Below are positions 39,909 to 49,000 of a DNA stretch of 64,000 nucleotides, in pieces. The stretch's first letter is position 1. The number at the start of each line of letters is the position of its first letter. Made by a program: the position numbers and the translations under genes. The notes below the pieces were generated by a model, which made no database searches, was not told where the DNA came from, and was given only the letters and a program-made list of their open reading frames with translations. The DNA is from Synechococcus sp. M16CYN (lineage in GTDB: Bacteria; Cyanobacteriota; Cyanobacteriia; PCC-6307; Cyanobiaceae): the NCBI RefSeq assembly GCF_040371545.1, contig NZ_AP029048.1, forward strand, positions 248,001-312,000, in the 5' to 3' direction.

Positions 39909-40844
39909 TTAGTGGCCCGTGGACGCTATTGGAGTCCAGTTAACTTTGTCTTGTTTTAGGCAATCCTTTAAGCCCTCTCGATAGGTTGGATGAAGTAGGG
40001 AATAGCCTAGTTCATGACAAAGAAGCCGGTTGCTGACGCGGCGGTTTTCATTCCAAAAAGACCTTGTCTTAGGGCTCATTTCATTGCATATGTCTTCGTA
40101 GTATTCTTGGCGAGGCGGCTTATAACCAAGAAGGTCAGCTGCATAGCGGACGAGATCAGCAGGCGCTGCAGGCTCATCATCCACCACATTGACGATTGTT
40201 GGTCGGTGTTCAGAACCGGAATCCTGGATCAGATGCCAGCATGCGCCAGCAATGTCTTCCACGTGAATACGACAAAAAACCTGCCCGGGTTTATTAATCA
40301 AGCGGGCTGTTCCCTGCCTAATTGAATCGAGAATAGAACGCCCAGGGCCATAGATTCCTGGTAAACGTAAGATCTGGACTGGTAAGCCTGAGCTCAACCA
40401 AGACCGTTCACAGTCCAATCGACGGCGACTGCGTTGTAGTTCAGGATTCGGACAGTCGCTCTCCCGGACCCATTCACCATTACGGTTTCCGTAGACACCA
40501 GTTGTGGAAAGATAGCCCGCCCATTTCAGAGGAAGTTTTTTCAACATTGGTAACAGCGTAGAAAGCACGGGATCGCCACCTCGCTGCTCAGGGGGGATTG
40601 TACTAAGCAGATGTGTGACACCTTGAAGAGCCTCTGGACTAGGTAACAGCCCCTTGCTGCTGTTGAACACCAAGTCAGCATCGCCCTCATCAGACTTTTT
40701 GGCTTGTCGCCTGGTACACAACACAGACGTGCCTAACAAGCGGGCTAGCTGTACTAAGTATCGGCCGCTGTACCCACCCCCCAATACGAGAAGGCGTGTA
40801 CCCGCTGGTAGAGGGCTATATCGCTCAACGAATGCCGACAGCAT
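39909..40844 (-). CDS. NAD-dependent epimerase/dehydratase family protein
   Basis: A 311-residue short-chain dehydrogenase-like protein of the extended (epimerase) type. Visible: the Rossmann loop LLVLGGGYSGRYLVQLARLLG, STTGVYGNRNGEWVRES with the YxxxK-type tyrosine region displaced, and LRLPGIYGPGRSILD. The glycine pattern GGGYSG resembles YeeZ-like members rather than sugar epimerases. Substrate is unknown. It sits 146 bp downstream of the pdxA start on the same strand, a conserved neighbour pair in picocyanobacteria as I recall. Confidence 0.82.
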   Translation of the reverse strand: MLSAFVERYSPLPAGTRLLVLGGGYSGRYLVQLARLLGTSVLCTRRQAKKSDEGDADLVFNSSKGLLPSPEALQGVTHLLSTIPPEQRGGDPVLSTLLPMLKKLPLKWAGYLSTTGVYGNRNGEWVRESDCPNPELQRSRRRLDCERSWLSSGLPVQILRLPGIYGPGRSILDSIRQGTARLINKPGQVFCRIHVEDIAGACWHLIQDSGSEHRPTIVNVVDDEPAAPADLVRYAADLLGYKPPRQEYYEDICNEMSPKTRSFWNENRRVSNRLLCHELGYSLLHPTYREGLKDCLKQDKVNWTPIASTGH

Positions 40845-41023
40845 TGGTAGTCTTGCATCGCTCCATTATAAGCGCGATACTTTAGTATCAGAGCCACCTG
40901 CTACTTGTATTTTCAAGACTTAGCTGGTTGGACTACGCAGCTTGGCATCTTAATCATGCTCAAGCTGGTTGAAAAACTAAAAATCCCCAGAAGGTAAACC
41001 ACAACCCGTTCGTTAGTTTAGGA

Positions 41024-41437
41024 CTACTTCGCTAATCTCTGCTTAGGCTGCCTAAAGCATGTTCGCTGATTAGCTAAGGGCGAGTATAGCTGATTCGGTT
41101 GGGTCCATTGCAGCAGACGTAAGGCAAGATGCAGATCGCCGCAGCGCCATGCACGAATAGCCATGGCACGGCGTGGGTCATAGAAGCGCTGGCAGCGATA
41201 CCACTCAAAGACGTCGGCATTTGACTTAAGACCATTGCAGGAGAGACAAGCCGGCACACAGTTTTCGGTAACGCTTAAGCCCCCTTTAGCGCGCGGAACA
41301 AGATGATCGATGGACTCTGACAGTTGACCGCAATAAATGCAACTTTTTCCGGTAAAAGTATGCAAAGATTGACGCCACTTCCGAACGCGCAACTTGGGAC
41401 AGAGCTCGTCAAGAAAAACTGCATCCCTACTATGCAT
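41024..41437 (-). CDS. HNH endonuclease family protein
   Basis: A 137-residue protein with a compact HNH module: CIYCGQLSESIDHLVPRAKGG ... NCVPACLSCNGLKSN (residues ~34-80), giving the His-His-Asn-type core framed by two CxxC zinc pairs. The remainder is helical. Stand-alone HNH proteins like this are conserved single-copy genes in cyanobacteria and need not be mobile; the function is unknown. Start taken as the ATG at 41437. Confidence 0.82.
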   Translation of the reverse strand: MHSRDAVFLDELCPKLRVRKWRQSLHTFTGKSCIYCGQLSESIDHLVPRAKGGLSVTENCVPACLSCNGLKSNADVFEWYRCQRFYDPRRAMAIRAWRCGDLHLALRLLQWTQPNQLYSPLANQRTCFRQPKQRLAK

Positions 41438-42290
41438 CCGAATTAATCGGTTGAAACCGGCATAGCTTAAACGGCATCTCGATTGGATCGCGGCTGCTCT
41501 GAAAAAACCATTTGCCTGGCGCTGCTGTACCTTACTGCCACTGTTTATCCATGTTTAGATTTTTCCAAATAATCATCAACTTTTTGTATCGGGAGCATAG
41601 TGTTCGCCGCTGCCCGTCACAACTTAGTGTAGTGTTTACCAGCTAACCGAGTCTAAACAGATAAATTTCTCACTTTCCTGTCAGAAGTTAGGCAACGGTG
41701 CCCTGCAAGGAAGTTTGACTTCTGATTACTCTTGCAGGAGTGACTTACGCTGCTCACTGATAGTGCAAAGCGAATGCACTTAACTGATTCCCACAGCCAG
41801 TTGACCCAGCCATCAAACACAATGTCGTCGGCCGTTATTCAGCCTCGACTCTAAAGTAAGACACATAATGTCCTAGCAGTTAATTTGAGTTTGCTATTTT
41901 AGCCTATCCGTTAGCTTTGTTTAGTGACCCAGGTAGAGTAAACAGTTTTAGTTTGGGTAGCTAAAATCAGCATCATTCAAGTTATTTTGCCGGCAAATAG
42001 AGCTAATAGACGTAACTATTGGGTTGATTAATGACGAGAAGGCATCGAAGAGCACGACTCGGGCGCCCACCACTAGTTGAGCACTGGGCAATGTTAGCAG
42101 CAATGTGCTTCACCATAGAATTGTAGTTATTTATTATTCAACGATTATTGTTGGCATGGCTACATGAGTAGGATAAAGTAATTGATTATGTTGTTTAATA
42201 TTCTTATCACACCACCTCAGCTTTTGGATTAGGCAAATAAGGCTGAGCCAATCGCATTCTGATGGATCTTCACATATAGAGTCTTCAGCG
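41438..42290. other. Long gap with no recognised gene
   Basis: 853 bp between the HNH gene and the lipoprotein gene with no supported open frame. I see no tRNA-like or terminator structure. A gene lost by decay is plausible, given the recN case, but I could not recognise any remnant. Confidence 0.5.
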
Positions 42291-42710
42291 TTAATTATTA
42301 CTGCGGGCAGTTAGCGAGTGCTCGCATGTGGCCTGACGCACCTCCAATTCGTAGTGCAGCATCGACCCGACGGTTGCCACTGCTCCTCGAATCAGCTCCA
42401 AGCCAGCAGCAACATCCGAACATGCCTCTTGATAATTGCCATTAAGGATGTGAACTAATGCTCGATCTCGCAACAACTCAGCTTGATTAGGAGTTGATAC
42501 AATGGCCTCATTGCACACTTTAAGGGCACCATCCAGTTCTGAGGTCTGGAACTGCTTCAGACAACTGGTTACTGCAGAGATAGGACTGTTATGCGGCACA
42601 GATCTGTTAGTCAGCTTCGACTGGCAGCCAGTACTAAACGGCAAAAGTAAAGCGGAAGCGAAGAAAAGTGCAGCGACTCTAAGATGCTCAATAGCTATAG
42701 CGCTCGTCAT
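42291..42710 (-). CDS. Small lipoprotein with TPR-like repeat
   Basis: From the ATG at 42710 a protein of about 139 residues begins with a signal sequence and a lipobox (VAALFFASALLLPFSTGC), so it is probably lipid-anchored. The mature part has one or two TPR-like helical hairpins (LDGALKVCNEAIVSTPNQAELLRDRALVHILNGNYQEACSDV). An upstream start at 42818 would bury the lipobox, so I reject it. It overlaps the end of the upstream gene by 23 bp. Function unknown. Confidence 0.72.
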   Translation of the reverse strand: MTSAIAIEHLRVAALFFASALLLPFSTGCQSKLTNRSVPHNSPISAVTSCLKQFQTSELDGALKVCNEAIVSTPNQAELLRDRALVHILNGNYQEACSDVAAGLELIRGAVATVGSMLHYELEVRQATCEHSLTARSNN

Positions 42711-43074
42711 TGATGGCTGTGGCGTTTGTGCCAACGGGTGTGGTTGAGGCTTTATTAGATGGACTGCTAAACAAATCGCCAAGGAATTGACCGCAATCAG
42801 GGAACTTTCTAGGATCATTGACCACAGCTTCAGTGATCATCACAGATGCATGTTCAGGTGATGTTCTGAACAAAGTTTTACCTTGTCGTTTGATGACAGC
42901 ATAAGCCGCGTTCCAACTCACAATGTGACTATTGCCACTCGAGCGCATGAAGCAATAAATCCTGGCGCCTTTCTCTTCGGTTGCATTACTTGCTCGTACA
43001 ACCTGAATGCCTCCAAATAGCGTACTGACAAGAGTAAGCGTCGTGAGGATAAACTGATAACCGAAGCGAGGCAT
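42688..43074 (-). CDS. Conserved exported protein (DUF6554-like)
   Basis: A 128-residue protein with a signal peptide (LTTLTLVSTLFGGIQVVRA) and the conserved core GARIYCFMRSSGNSHIVSWNAAYAVIKRQ ... TSPEHASVMITEAVV ... PDCGQFLGDLF. I recall this core from picocyanobacterial proteins grouped as DUF6554. Two or three conserved cysteines could form a disulfide. Function unknown. It is immediately upstream of, and overlaps, the lipoprotein gene. Confidence 0.72.
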   Translation of the reverse strand: MPRFGYQFILTTLTLVSTLFGGIQVVRASNATEEKGARIYCFMRSSGNSHIVSWNAAYAVIKRQGKTLFRTSPEHASVMITEAVVNDPRKFPDCGQFLGDLFSSPSNKASTTPVGTNATAINDERYSY

Positions 43075-43130
43075 AGGTCATGGGTTAGTTTGCCCAACGT
43101 ATAGGCTAGAGTTTCGCTGTTTGATCCTGA

Positions 43131-43664
43131 TTAGTGTTGCCCAAGGATTGATGAAAGAACGAGACGAACGATTAGGGGAAGCACTAATAAAACAGTGATC
43201 AGGCGGACTGCGTGTAAGGCGGCTACCGCTGCTCCGACTCCGAATTCAGCCCCAACTAGGCTCATGCCACTGATCCCTCCGGGTGCCGCTCCTAGAAGGG
43301 CCACTACTGGGTTGATACCGAACAGCCGACTGCTCCAAAGGCCAATCACAATCCCCGTAAGAACAAGAGTAACGGTAATCAGCAGGGCCGGTCTCCAAAG
43401 ACTGTGTAATTGCTCTAAAGATGCTCGTGTCAGCCCCGTGCCAATCACTGTGCCAATACCGATTTCGAGAGCGGTACGTGTTCCAGTTGGCCACACTGCC
43501 GAATCTAAGCGTTCACTCATGCTCACGATACCAGCCCCAAGCAGTGCGCCTGCGAGTGGCGCTGCGGGAATTCCACTTAACAATGCCAATAGTCCTAATG
43601 TAGTTCCAGCTACCAGGTAGAGCATTAGCGTTGCTAGAGGAGACATGGGAGTTAATGCAGCCAT
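43131..43664 (-). CDS. AbrB-family (AmoA-like) membrane protein, single-repeat form
   Basis: A 177-residue membrane protein with about five hydrophobic segments (LMLYLVAGTTLGLLALLSG, LAGALLGAGIVSM, LLITVTLVLTGIVIGLW, and others) and the family motif LLGAAPGGISGMSLVGAEFG. The AbrB/putative ammonia monooxygenase membrane family usually has two such repeats in about 350 residues; this is one repeat, as in several cyanobacterial paralogues. The name is unrelated to the AbrB DNA-binding regulator. Transport role is presumed, not shown. Confidence 0.72.
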   Translation of the reverse strand: MAALTPMSPLATLMLYLVAGTTLGLLALLSGIPAAPLAGALLGAGIVSMSERLDSAVWPTGTRTALEIGIGTVIGTGLTRASLEQLHSLWRPALLITVTLVLTGIVIGLWSSRLFGINPVVALLGAAPGGISGMSLVGAEFGVGAAVAALHAVRLITVLLVLPLIVRLVLSSILGQH

Positions 43665-44471
43665 ATCAGCTTGATTTGAGTCAGCACCATACTTAATTGA
43701 TTTGGTTTTAAGTAATGATTATCTGATTCTTGACATTGTTCATGTCCTTCCAAATCACCCACACCTATTGAGGGCTTGACTCAAGCCATCACGATTTTGT
43801 CTTGATTTATTCTCAGAGTTTAGCAGTGCTAGGAAACAAGATGGTGGCTATAGCTTCGTTATCAGCTCAAAAATGTGAGCAATGTGTCTAATAAAGTAGT
43901 TGGTTAGTCACTTCGAACGTAGTTGAGATTTTGTTCGGGGATGTTCCTGAACTACCGCAAAGCATAGACCCAGCTGCTTTAAATGCCGCGACGAACTGGC
44001 AGAACCCACAAGACGCGCTTGCCTTAAGATTAGTTCCTAGACCATGAGTCAGCACCACTGCTTCGCACAGCAGTAGCGAGAGATACCAGAAAGAGATGGG
44101 GGGGGGGACACAGTTGCTAGTGTTCGCCGTTTATACTCAAACACTGTCAGTTCTTCCGTTAAGTCTGTACAATAGGCGTGTTGACTATCTATCCCGAAGG
44201 CCTCCTTTATCAAAAATGGATTACTAACTGGAAAACTTGGATTTCGCCTTGGCACATACCAGGGTTTTGATGGGTTAGAGCCTGTTGCGATCTATTACGG
44301 GGATGTATCAGAGGTTCTGCGTGAAAACACATTTAGAACTGAATATCTAGTGGTCATTATTTCCTAACAGTTTCAGTCCGGTTGATGACTCTGGGGGCTT
44401 TTTAATAGAAAAATATTGGCTGTTAACCTTTTGGACGGTAGAATGGCTGCTAAAGATGCACCTCAACTCCA
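43665..44471. other. Long gap, possibly decayed sequence
   Basis: About 800 bp without a supported gene. It holds a run of ten G at 44098-44107 and a plus-strand piece near 44230-44365 that reads as a short coding-like segment (GKLGFRLGTYQGFDGLEPVA, ending at a TAA) without a clear start. I cannot identify it. Confidence 0.4.
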
Positions 44472-44684
44472 TTGTCGCTCATTCTGGCACGATCTGAGAC
44501 CGCTTCTGGGAAGCGACAGGATCATGAATCAGCAGCTCGTGATTTATTCGATCGGGCTCGTCAGTGTGCCGAAGCTGGGCAAATCTCAGATGCTGGTTCG
44601 CTCATTCTTCAAGCACTCAGCCATGAGCGGCGCGCTAGTGCAGTTGGTCCACAAGTGATACAACTGATTAAACCTCGTTCTTAA
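44472..44684 (+). CDS. Small hypothetical protein
   Basis: A frame of about 70 residues ending HERRASAVGPQVIQLIKPRS, preceded by a helix AARDLFDRARQCAEAGQISDAGSLILQAL. The pattern resembles a small helical protein I recall in other picocyanobacteria (repeat-like EAGxLILxALxxERRA). The start is uncertain: TTG at 44472 is the only one in frame after a stop at 44451. A different frame with an ATG at 44443 overlaps it, so a frameshift near 44470 is possible. Confidence 0.5.
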   Translation: MSLILARSETASGKRQDHESAARDLFDRARQCAEAGQISDAGSLILQALSHERRASAVGPQVIQLIKPRS

Positions 44685-44793
44685 AACGGCCGGATGGCCA
44701 GACCAGACCTAGATAATTTCATAGTTCCGGAGAATGGTGTGCGGCTGTCTATTTCATTTTAAGGCGATTTCACTCGCGTCCGTCAATTGTGTT

Positions 44794-45948
44794 TTAGATT
44801 TGGTTTAGTATCGCGGACACCGCTGCAACTCCAGAACCCACTTTGCTCTTTTGAAGGCCCAGGAACTGCAGAGCAACTTCGATAGCAGAGATAGTAGCCA
44901 GAATGTCACGATCGCACACATAACCCAGATGGCCGATGCGGAACACTCTTCCTTTGAGATGATCCTGCCCGCCGGCTAGAAGGATGTCAAATTTTTCCTT
45001 CACTACTTTGCGCAGTTGTTCTGCGTCAAGACTTCTTGTGGCAACGGCGGTGATAGCGGGGCTACCATAGCCTTGGGCAGCAAAAAGCGGTAAGCCGATG
45101 GCTTCCATACCTGCTTGAGCCGCTGTTCGATGACGTGCATGGCGCGCAAATATCGTATCAAGACCTTCCTCTTGCATCATCTCGAGAGCAGCTTCCAGGC
45201 CGAAATAGAGATTCACAGCTGGAGTGAAAGGATTACTGTCTTTGACAGCGGTCTTCTGGTAAGCGCCAAGATCTAAATAAAACTTAGGGAGATCTGATTG
45301 TTCGTAGGCCTTCCAAGCACGGCTGCTCATGGCGACGAAGCTAAGTCCGGGCGGAAGCATGTAGCCCTTCTGAGATCCTGAGACCACTACATCAATTCCC
45401 CAAGTGTCCATCGGGACGTTGGTGGCTCCGAGGCTAGTTACACAATCTGCAATAGTCAGCGCCGTTCCGTGTGCCTTGACGTGTCTGGTAACAGCCTCCA
45501 GGTCGTTGATCACGCCGGTGGAAGTTTCCGAGTGGGTGAGTATAACTGCTTTGATCTGCTTTGCCGTGTCTGCTTCAAGCGCGGTACGAAAAGCTTCAGT
45601 GTTAAGCGGTTGTCCCCACTCCGCTTTTATGACCTCCACCTCAAGTCCATAGGTGCGGGCCACCTTAACCCAGCGTTTCCCGAATTTGCCATTGTCTCCG
45701 CAGAGAACTTTGTCGCCACGACTGAGGGTGTTGATAATTCCTGCTTCCATGGCCGCCGTGCCACTGCCAGTGATCACTAACACATCGCCACTGGTCTGAT
45801 GTAGCCATCTTAGTTGCTTAGCTGTGCGTCGCACGACGGCCTGGAATTCACCGCTGCGGTGACCGATGGGATGACGACCCATCGCCTTGAGCACCGTTTC
45901 TGGAACCGGGGTTGGGCCCGGAATCATCAAGGTGAGCTTATCCTGCAT
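44794..45948 (-). CDS. Serine/alanine-glyoxylate aminotransferase
   Basis: PLP class-V aminotransferase, here most likely alanine- or serine-glyoxylate transaminase of photorespiration. About 384 residues from the ATG at 45948 (MQDKLTLMIPGPTPVPE). Visible: GHRSGEFQ, the phosphate-binding TGSGTAAMEAGI, and the PLP-lysine loop VVSGSQKGYMLPPGLS. An upstream start at 45993 adds 15 unconserved residues. It is divergent from cbiD (74 bp between starts). Confidence 0.93.
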   Translation of the reverse strand: MQDKLTLMIPGPTPVPETVLKAMGRHPIGHRSGEFQAVVRRTAKQLRWLHQTSGDVLVITGSGTAAMEAGIINTLSRGDKVLCGDNGKFGKRWVKVARTYGLEVEVIKAEWGQPLNTEAFRTALEADTAKQIKAVILTHSETSTGVINDLEAVTRHVKAHGTALTIADCVTSLGATNVPMDTWGIDVVVSGSQKGYMLPPGLSFVAMSSRAWKAYEQSDLPKFYLDLGAYQKTAVKDSNPFTPAVNLYFGLEAALEMMQEEGLDTIFARHARHRTAAQAGMEAIGLPLFAAQGYGSPAITAVATRSLDAEQLRKVVKEKFDILLAGGQDHLKGRVFRIGHLGYVCDRDILATISAIEVALQFLGLQKSKVGSGVAAVSAILNQI

Positions 45949-46022
45949 GGCGTGGGAAATGCCAAGCGACGATTCTAGAAAACAGTGCTTCATCCATCAT
46001 TGATAAGGCCATTCCAAATTCA

Positions 46023-47111
46023 GTGAGTTCCGGGTTGACTTTGCCGGTCTGGGTAGCTGCAGCGGCTAAAGCATCATTGCGTGCACTACTTGGACAGCCG
46101 TTTGCTGCTCAAGTGCAAGTAGAACTCTCAGATCGTCCCGACCCAGTCTCGGTGCCTGTGATCTCAGCAGCACAATTGGATAATGGCAAACAGGCTTTGG
46201 CGATTAGTTATTGCGACCCAGGGCTAATACTCGACCTCACTCGTAACCTCGAAATCTGGGTACGTGTGTCTTGGGGACCTGATAATCAGACAGGATTGCA
46301 GCTGTTGGCTGGAACAGGCGTTGGGACTAAGGGTCCAGGTGGTGACTTGTGCATTTCTACTTACGCCCGAGATTTGTTGGTACGTAATTTATTGCCCTTG
46401 GATCGGGCCCTAACTGTTGAGATTGTACTCCCGAGGGGGCGAGATTTGGCTTTACGGACCAGTAATGCTGCTTTTGGCGTTGTCGACGGACTGGCTCTTA
46501 TCGGAACTCAAGCCGAAGTACAACACAGTGCAGCGCCTAATCAACTGAAACAGGTGCTGTTAGAACTAGCCCGACTCAAAGCAGACCAGCAGTTTCAAAA
46601 GGACCTAGTGCTGGTCATAGGAGAAAATGGATTGGATTTAGCCCGTCAGGCTCAACTCAAGCCTTTGCTTAAGGTAGGTAACTGGTTGGGTCCGGTGATG
46701 GTTGCAGCAGCTGAAGCAGGTGTCCAGAACCTTTTGCTCCTCGGCTACCACGGTAAACTGATCAAGCTTGCTGGTGGAATTTTCCACACGCATCATCACC
46801 TTGCAGATGGACGCATGGAGGTGTTAACCGCCCTCGGTTTCGACGCAGGGCTGTCGTTGTTTCATTTACGTCTACTTCGTCAAGCCGCCTCGGTGAACGA
46901 TGCTTTAAAGCGACTGGAGGCATTAGATTCAGTCGCTGCTAATCACCTGTGGTTACGACTGGCATCAACAGTTGAGCAACGCAGTCAAGAGTATGTGGCT
47001 CGCTATGGTGATTGGCCGATGCAAATTGGTGCTGTGTTGTTTGATCGCAGCCGTCGTTTACGCTGGCGTGGACCGATAGCGGAAGAGCGGTTCTTTACAC
47101 TGATGGATTGA
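46023..47111 (+). CDS. cbiD: Cobalt-precorrin-5B C1-methyltransferase
   Basis: Anaerobic-type cobalamin (pseudocobalamin) ring synthesis; methylates C1 of cobalt-precorrin-5B. 362 residues beginning [16 protein letters not shown], with [11 protein letters not shown], and late [28 protein letters not shown], all typical of CbiD. Start is GTG at 46023. The guaA start follows 32 bp after its stop, so they may be co-transcribed. CbiD is compatible with queG in this window needing cobalamin. Confidence 0.93.
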   Translation: MSSGLTLPVWVAAAAKASLRALLGQPFAAQVQVELSDRPDPVSVPVISAAQLDNGKQALAISYCDPGLILDLTRNLEIWVRVSWGPDNQTGLQLLAGTGVGTKGPGGDLCISTYARDLLVRNLLPLDRALTVEIVLPRGRDLALRTSNAAFGVVDGLALIGTQAEVQHSAAPNQLKQVLLELARLKADQQFQKDLVLVIGENGLDLARQAQLKPLLKVGNWLGPVMVAAAEAGVQNLLLLGYHGKLIKLAGGIFHTHHHLADGRMEVLTALGFDAGLSLFHLRLLRQAASVNDALKRLEALDSVAANHLWLRLASTVEQRSQEYVARYGDWPMQIGAVLFDRSRRLRWRGPIAEERFFTLMD

Positions 47112-47143
47112 CGATTGTCACAGCGCGGCACACACCTGGAGCG

Positions 47144-48730
47144 ATGTCCCAGCCCTCGTCCGACGGTCAGCGTCAGCCGGCCATCGTCATCCTTGATTTC
47201 GGGTCTCAATACTCGGAACTGATTGCCCGTCGCGTACGCGAAGCTGAGGTGTTTTCAGTTGTTCTTGGTTACACCACCACAGCATATGAGCTCTACCTGA
47301 TGGCGCCGAAGGGAATCATCCTTAGCGGTGGGCCGAACTCGGTTTACGCTGAGCATGCGCCTGTTTGTGATCCTGCGATCTGGGATCTTGGTATTCCGGT
47401 ACTGGGTGTTTGTTATGGCATGCAATTAATGGTTCAGCAGCTGGGGGGTGTTGTTGAAGCTGCTGCTGGTAATGCGGAATACGGCAAGGCCCCACTTGAG
47501 GTAGATGATCCCGCCGATTTGCTGATCAATGTGAATAGCGGCTCTACGATGTGGATGAGCCATGGTGATTCGGTCAAGACTTTACCTGAAGGCTTTGTGC
47601 GTTTGGCCCATACCGCCAAAACGACTGAGGCAACGGTGGCGCATTTGCAGCGCAGGTTTTACGGCGTGCAATTCCATCCAGAGGTGGCGCACTCTACAGA
47701 TGGGATGGTCTTGATTCGCAATTTTATTCACCAAATTTGTGGCTGTGATCCAGACTGGACAGCTGCCGCTTTTATTGATGAAGCTGTAGCATTGGTGCGC
47801 GAACAAGTAGGTGATAAACGGGTTTTACTTGCCCTTTCAGGAGGCGTTGATTCCTCCACGCTTGCTTTTTTGCTGAAAAAGGCAATAGACGACCAGCTCA
47901 TGTGCATGTTTATTGATCAGGGCTTTATGCGGAAAGGAGAACCTGAGTTTTTGATGGATTTATTTGATCGAAAGCTTAATATCCATGTGGAATACATCAA
48001 TGCGCGCAAGCGATTTCTTGACAAGCTGGAAAATATCACTGATCCAGAAGATAAACGTAAAATCATTGGTACTGAGTTTATTCGGGTGTTTGAGGAAGAA
48101 AGCAAGCGTCTTGGACCGTTCGATTACTTAGCTCAAGGGACGCTTTATCCAGATGTGATTGAGAGCGCTGGCACTAACTTCGATTCCAAAACCGGTGAAA
48201 GGGTAGCCGTAAAGATCAAAAGCCATCACAATGTGGGCGGTCTGCCCAAGGACCTGCAATTCAGATTGGTGGAACCGCTTCGCAGTTTGTTCAAAGACGA
48301 AGTACGCAAAGTCGGCCGCAGCCTTGGTTTACCAGAGGAGATTGTGTGTCGCCATCCCTTTCCTGGGCCTGGATTAGCTATTCGGATTCTTGGAGAAGTC
48401 ACTGATGAGAAGCTTAATTGTCTACGCGATGTAGATCTGATCGTACGTGAAGAGATTCGTGACGCAGGGCTGTATCATGATGTCTGGCAGGCTTTCGCCG
48501 TTTTGCTTCCTGTTCGTTCTGTTGGAGTGATGGGCGACCAACGCACTTATGCGTGGCCAATTGTATTAAGGTGCGTTTCCAGCGAAGATGGCATGACTGC
48601 GGATTGGTCACGCCTTCCTTATGACTTGATGGAAACGATTTCCAATCGAATTGTCAATGAAGTAAGAGGAGTAAATCGGGTTGTTTTGGATATTACGAGC
48701 AAACCTCCTGGTACAATCGAGTGGGAATAG
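47144..48730 (+). CDS. guaA: GMP synthase (glutamine-hydrolysing)
   Basis: Converts XMP to GMP. 528 residues: an N-terminal glutamine amidotransferase with catalytic cysteine in [11 protein letters not shown] and HGDSV/FHPE pieces, an ATP-pyrophosphatase domain with [14 protein letters not shown], and a dimerisation tail ending PPGTIEWE. I choose the ATG at 47144; a TTG at 47108 overlapping cbiD is in frame but unconserved. The final codons (IEWE-stop) form one arm of the direct repeat that bounds the island: integration used the gene's end and left guaA intact. Confidence 0.98.
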   Translation: MSQPSSDGQRQPAIVILDFGSQYSELIARRVREAEVFSVVLGYTTTAYELYLMAPKGIILSGGPNSVYAEHAPVCDPAIWDLGIPVLGVCYGMQLMVQQLGGVVEAAAGNAEYGKAPLEVDDPADLLINVNSGSTMWMSHGDSVKTLPEGFVRLAHTAKTTEATVAHLQRRFYGVQFHPEVAHSTDGMVLIRNFIHQICGCDPDWTAAAFIDEAVALVREQVGDKRVLLALSGGVDSSTLAFLLKKAIDDQLMCMFIDQGFMRKGEPEFLMDLFDRKLNIHVEYINARKRFLDKLENITDPEDKRKIIGTEFIRVFEEESKRLGPFDYLAQGTLYPDVIESAGTNFDSKTGERVAVKIKSHHNVGGLPKDLQFRLVEPLRSLFKDEVRKVGRSLGLPEEIVCRHPFPGPGLAIRILGEVTDEKLNCLRDVDLIVREEIRDAGLYHDVWQAFAVLLPVRSVGVMGDQRTYAWPIVLRCVSSEDGMTADWSRLPYDLMETISNRIVNEVRGVNRVVLDITSKPPGTIEWE

Positions 48731-48731
48731 T
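48716..48731 (+). other. Left attachment repeat (attL) in guaA 3' end
   Basis: ATCGAGTGGGAATAGT, covering the last guaA codons Ile-Glu-Trp-Glu-stop plus one base. The identical 16 bases occur at 62250-62265. The flanks differ on both sides, so this is the core of recombination. Confidence 0.92.
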
Positions 48732-48768
48732 CACTGGGGGAAGAATCCAGTCATAGAACGGATCTGGT

Positions 48769-48850
48769 GGTTTCACGTAACCGACACGCGACGGATACTT
48801 CACCGATTTGACTGGGGTTTGGAGGGGTCGGTTTCACGTAGGTTTCACGT
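48769..48850 (+). other. Left arm-type repeats GGTTTCACGT
   Basis: Three direct copies of GGTTTCACGT at 48769-48778, 48830-48839 and 48841-48850; the last two are spaced 11 bp, about one helical turn. They lie 40-120 bp inside the attL core. Matching copies occur at the right end with the same 11-bp spacing. This is the layout expected of integrase arm-binding sites. Confidence 0.75.
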
Positions 48851-49000
48851 AGAGGTCTGCTCACCTCTCTATAGAGAACTCGTAGAGAAGCAGTTTTCTC
48901 TACGGGGTAGACCCCTTGTGTCCGTAGAGAAGTCATTGAGAAATCAACAACGTAGGAAGTGACTCTTCTACGAGTCATCGTAGAGAGATCGTCCTATAAT
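48848..49000 (+). promoter_or_regulatory. Operator-rich promoter of the integrase
   Basis: Holds repeated CGTAGAGA(A/G) motifs: 48848-48854 (7 of 9), 48881-48889, inverted copy TTCTCTACG at 48896-48904, 48923-48931 and 48979-48987. The second and third form an inverted repeat with a 6-bp spacer. A palindrome TCTCTATAGAGA lies at 48866-48877. A consensus -10 TATAAT is at 48995-49000, 16 bp past the start of the last motif, so a bound protein would block it. The same motif and spacing recur at 51460 and 61967. Confidence 0.72.

Noticed and set aside
48716-48731. tRNA gene as the integration site
   Set aside because: No tRNA cloverleaf was seen at either end; the core repeat is guaA coding sequence.
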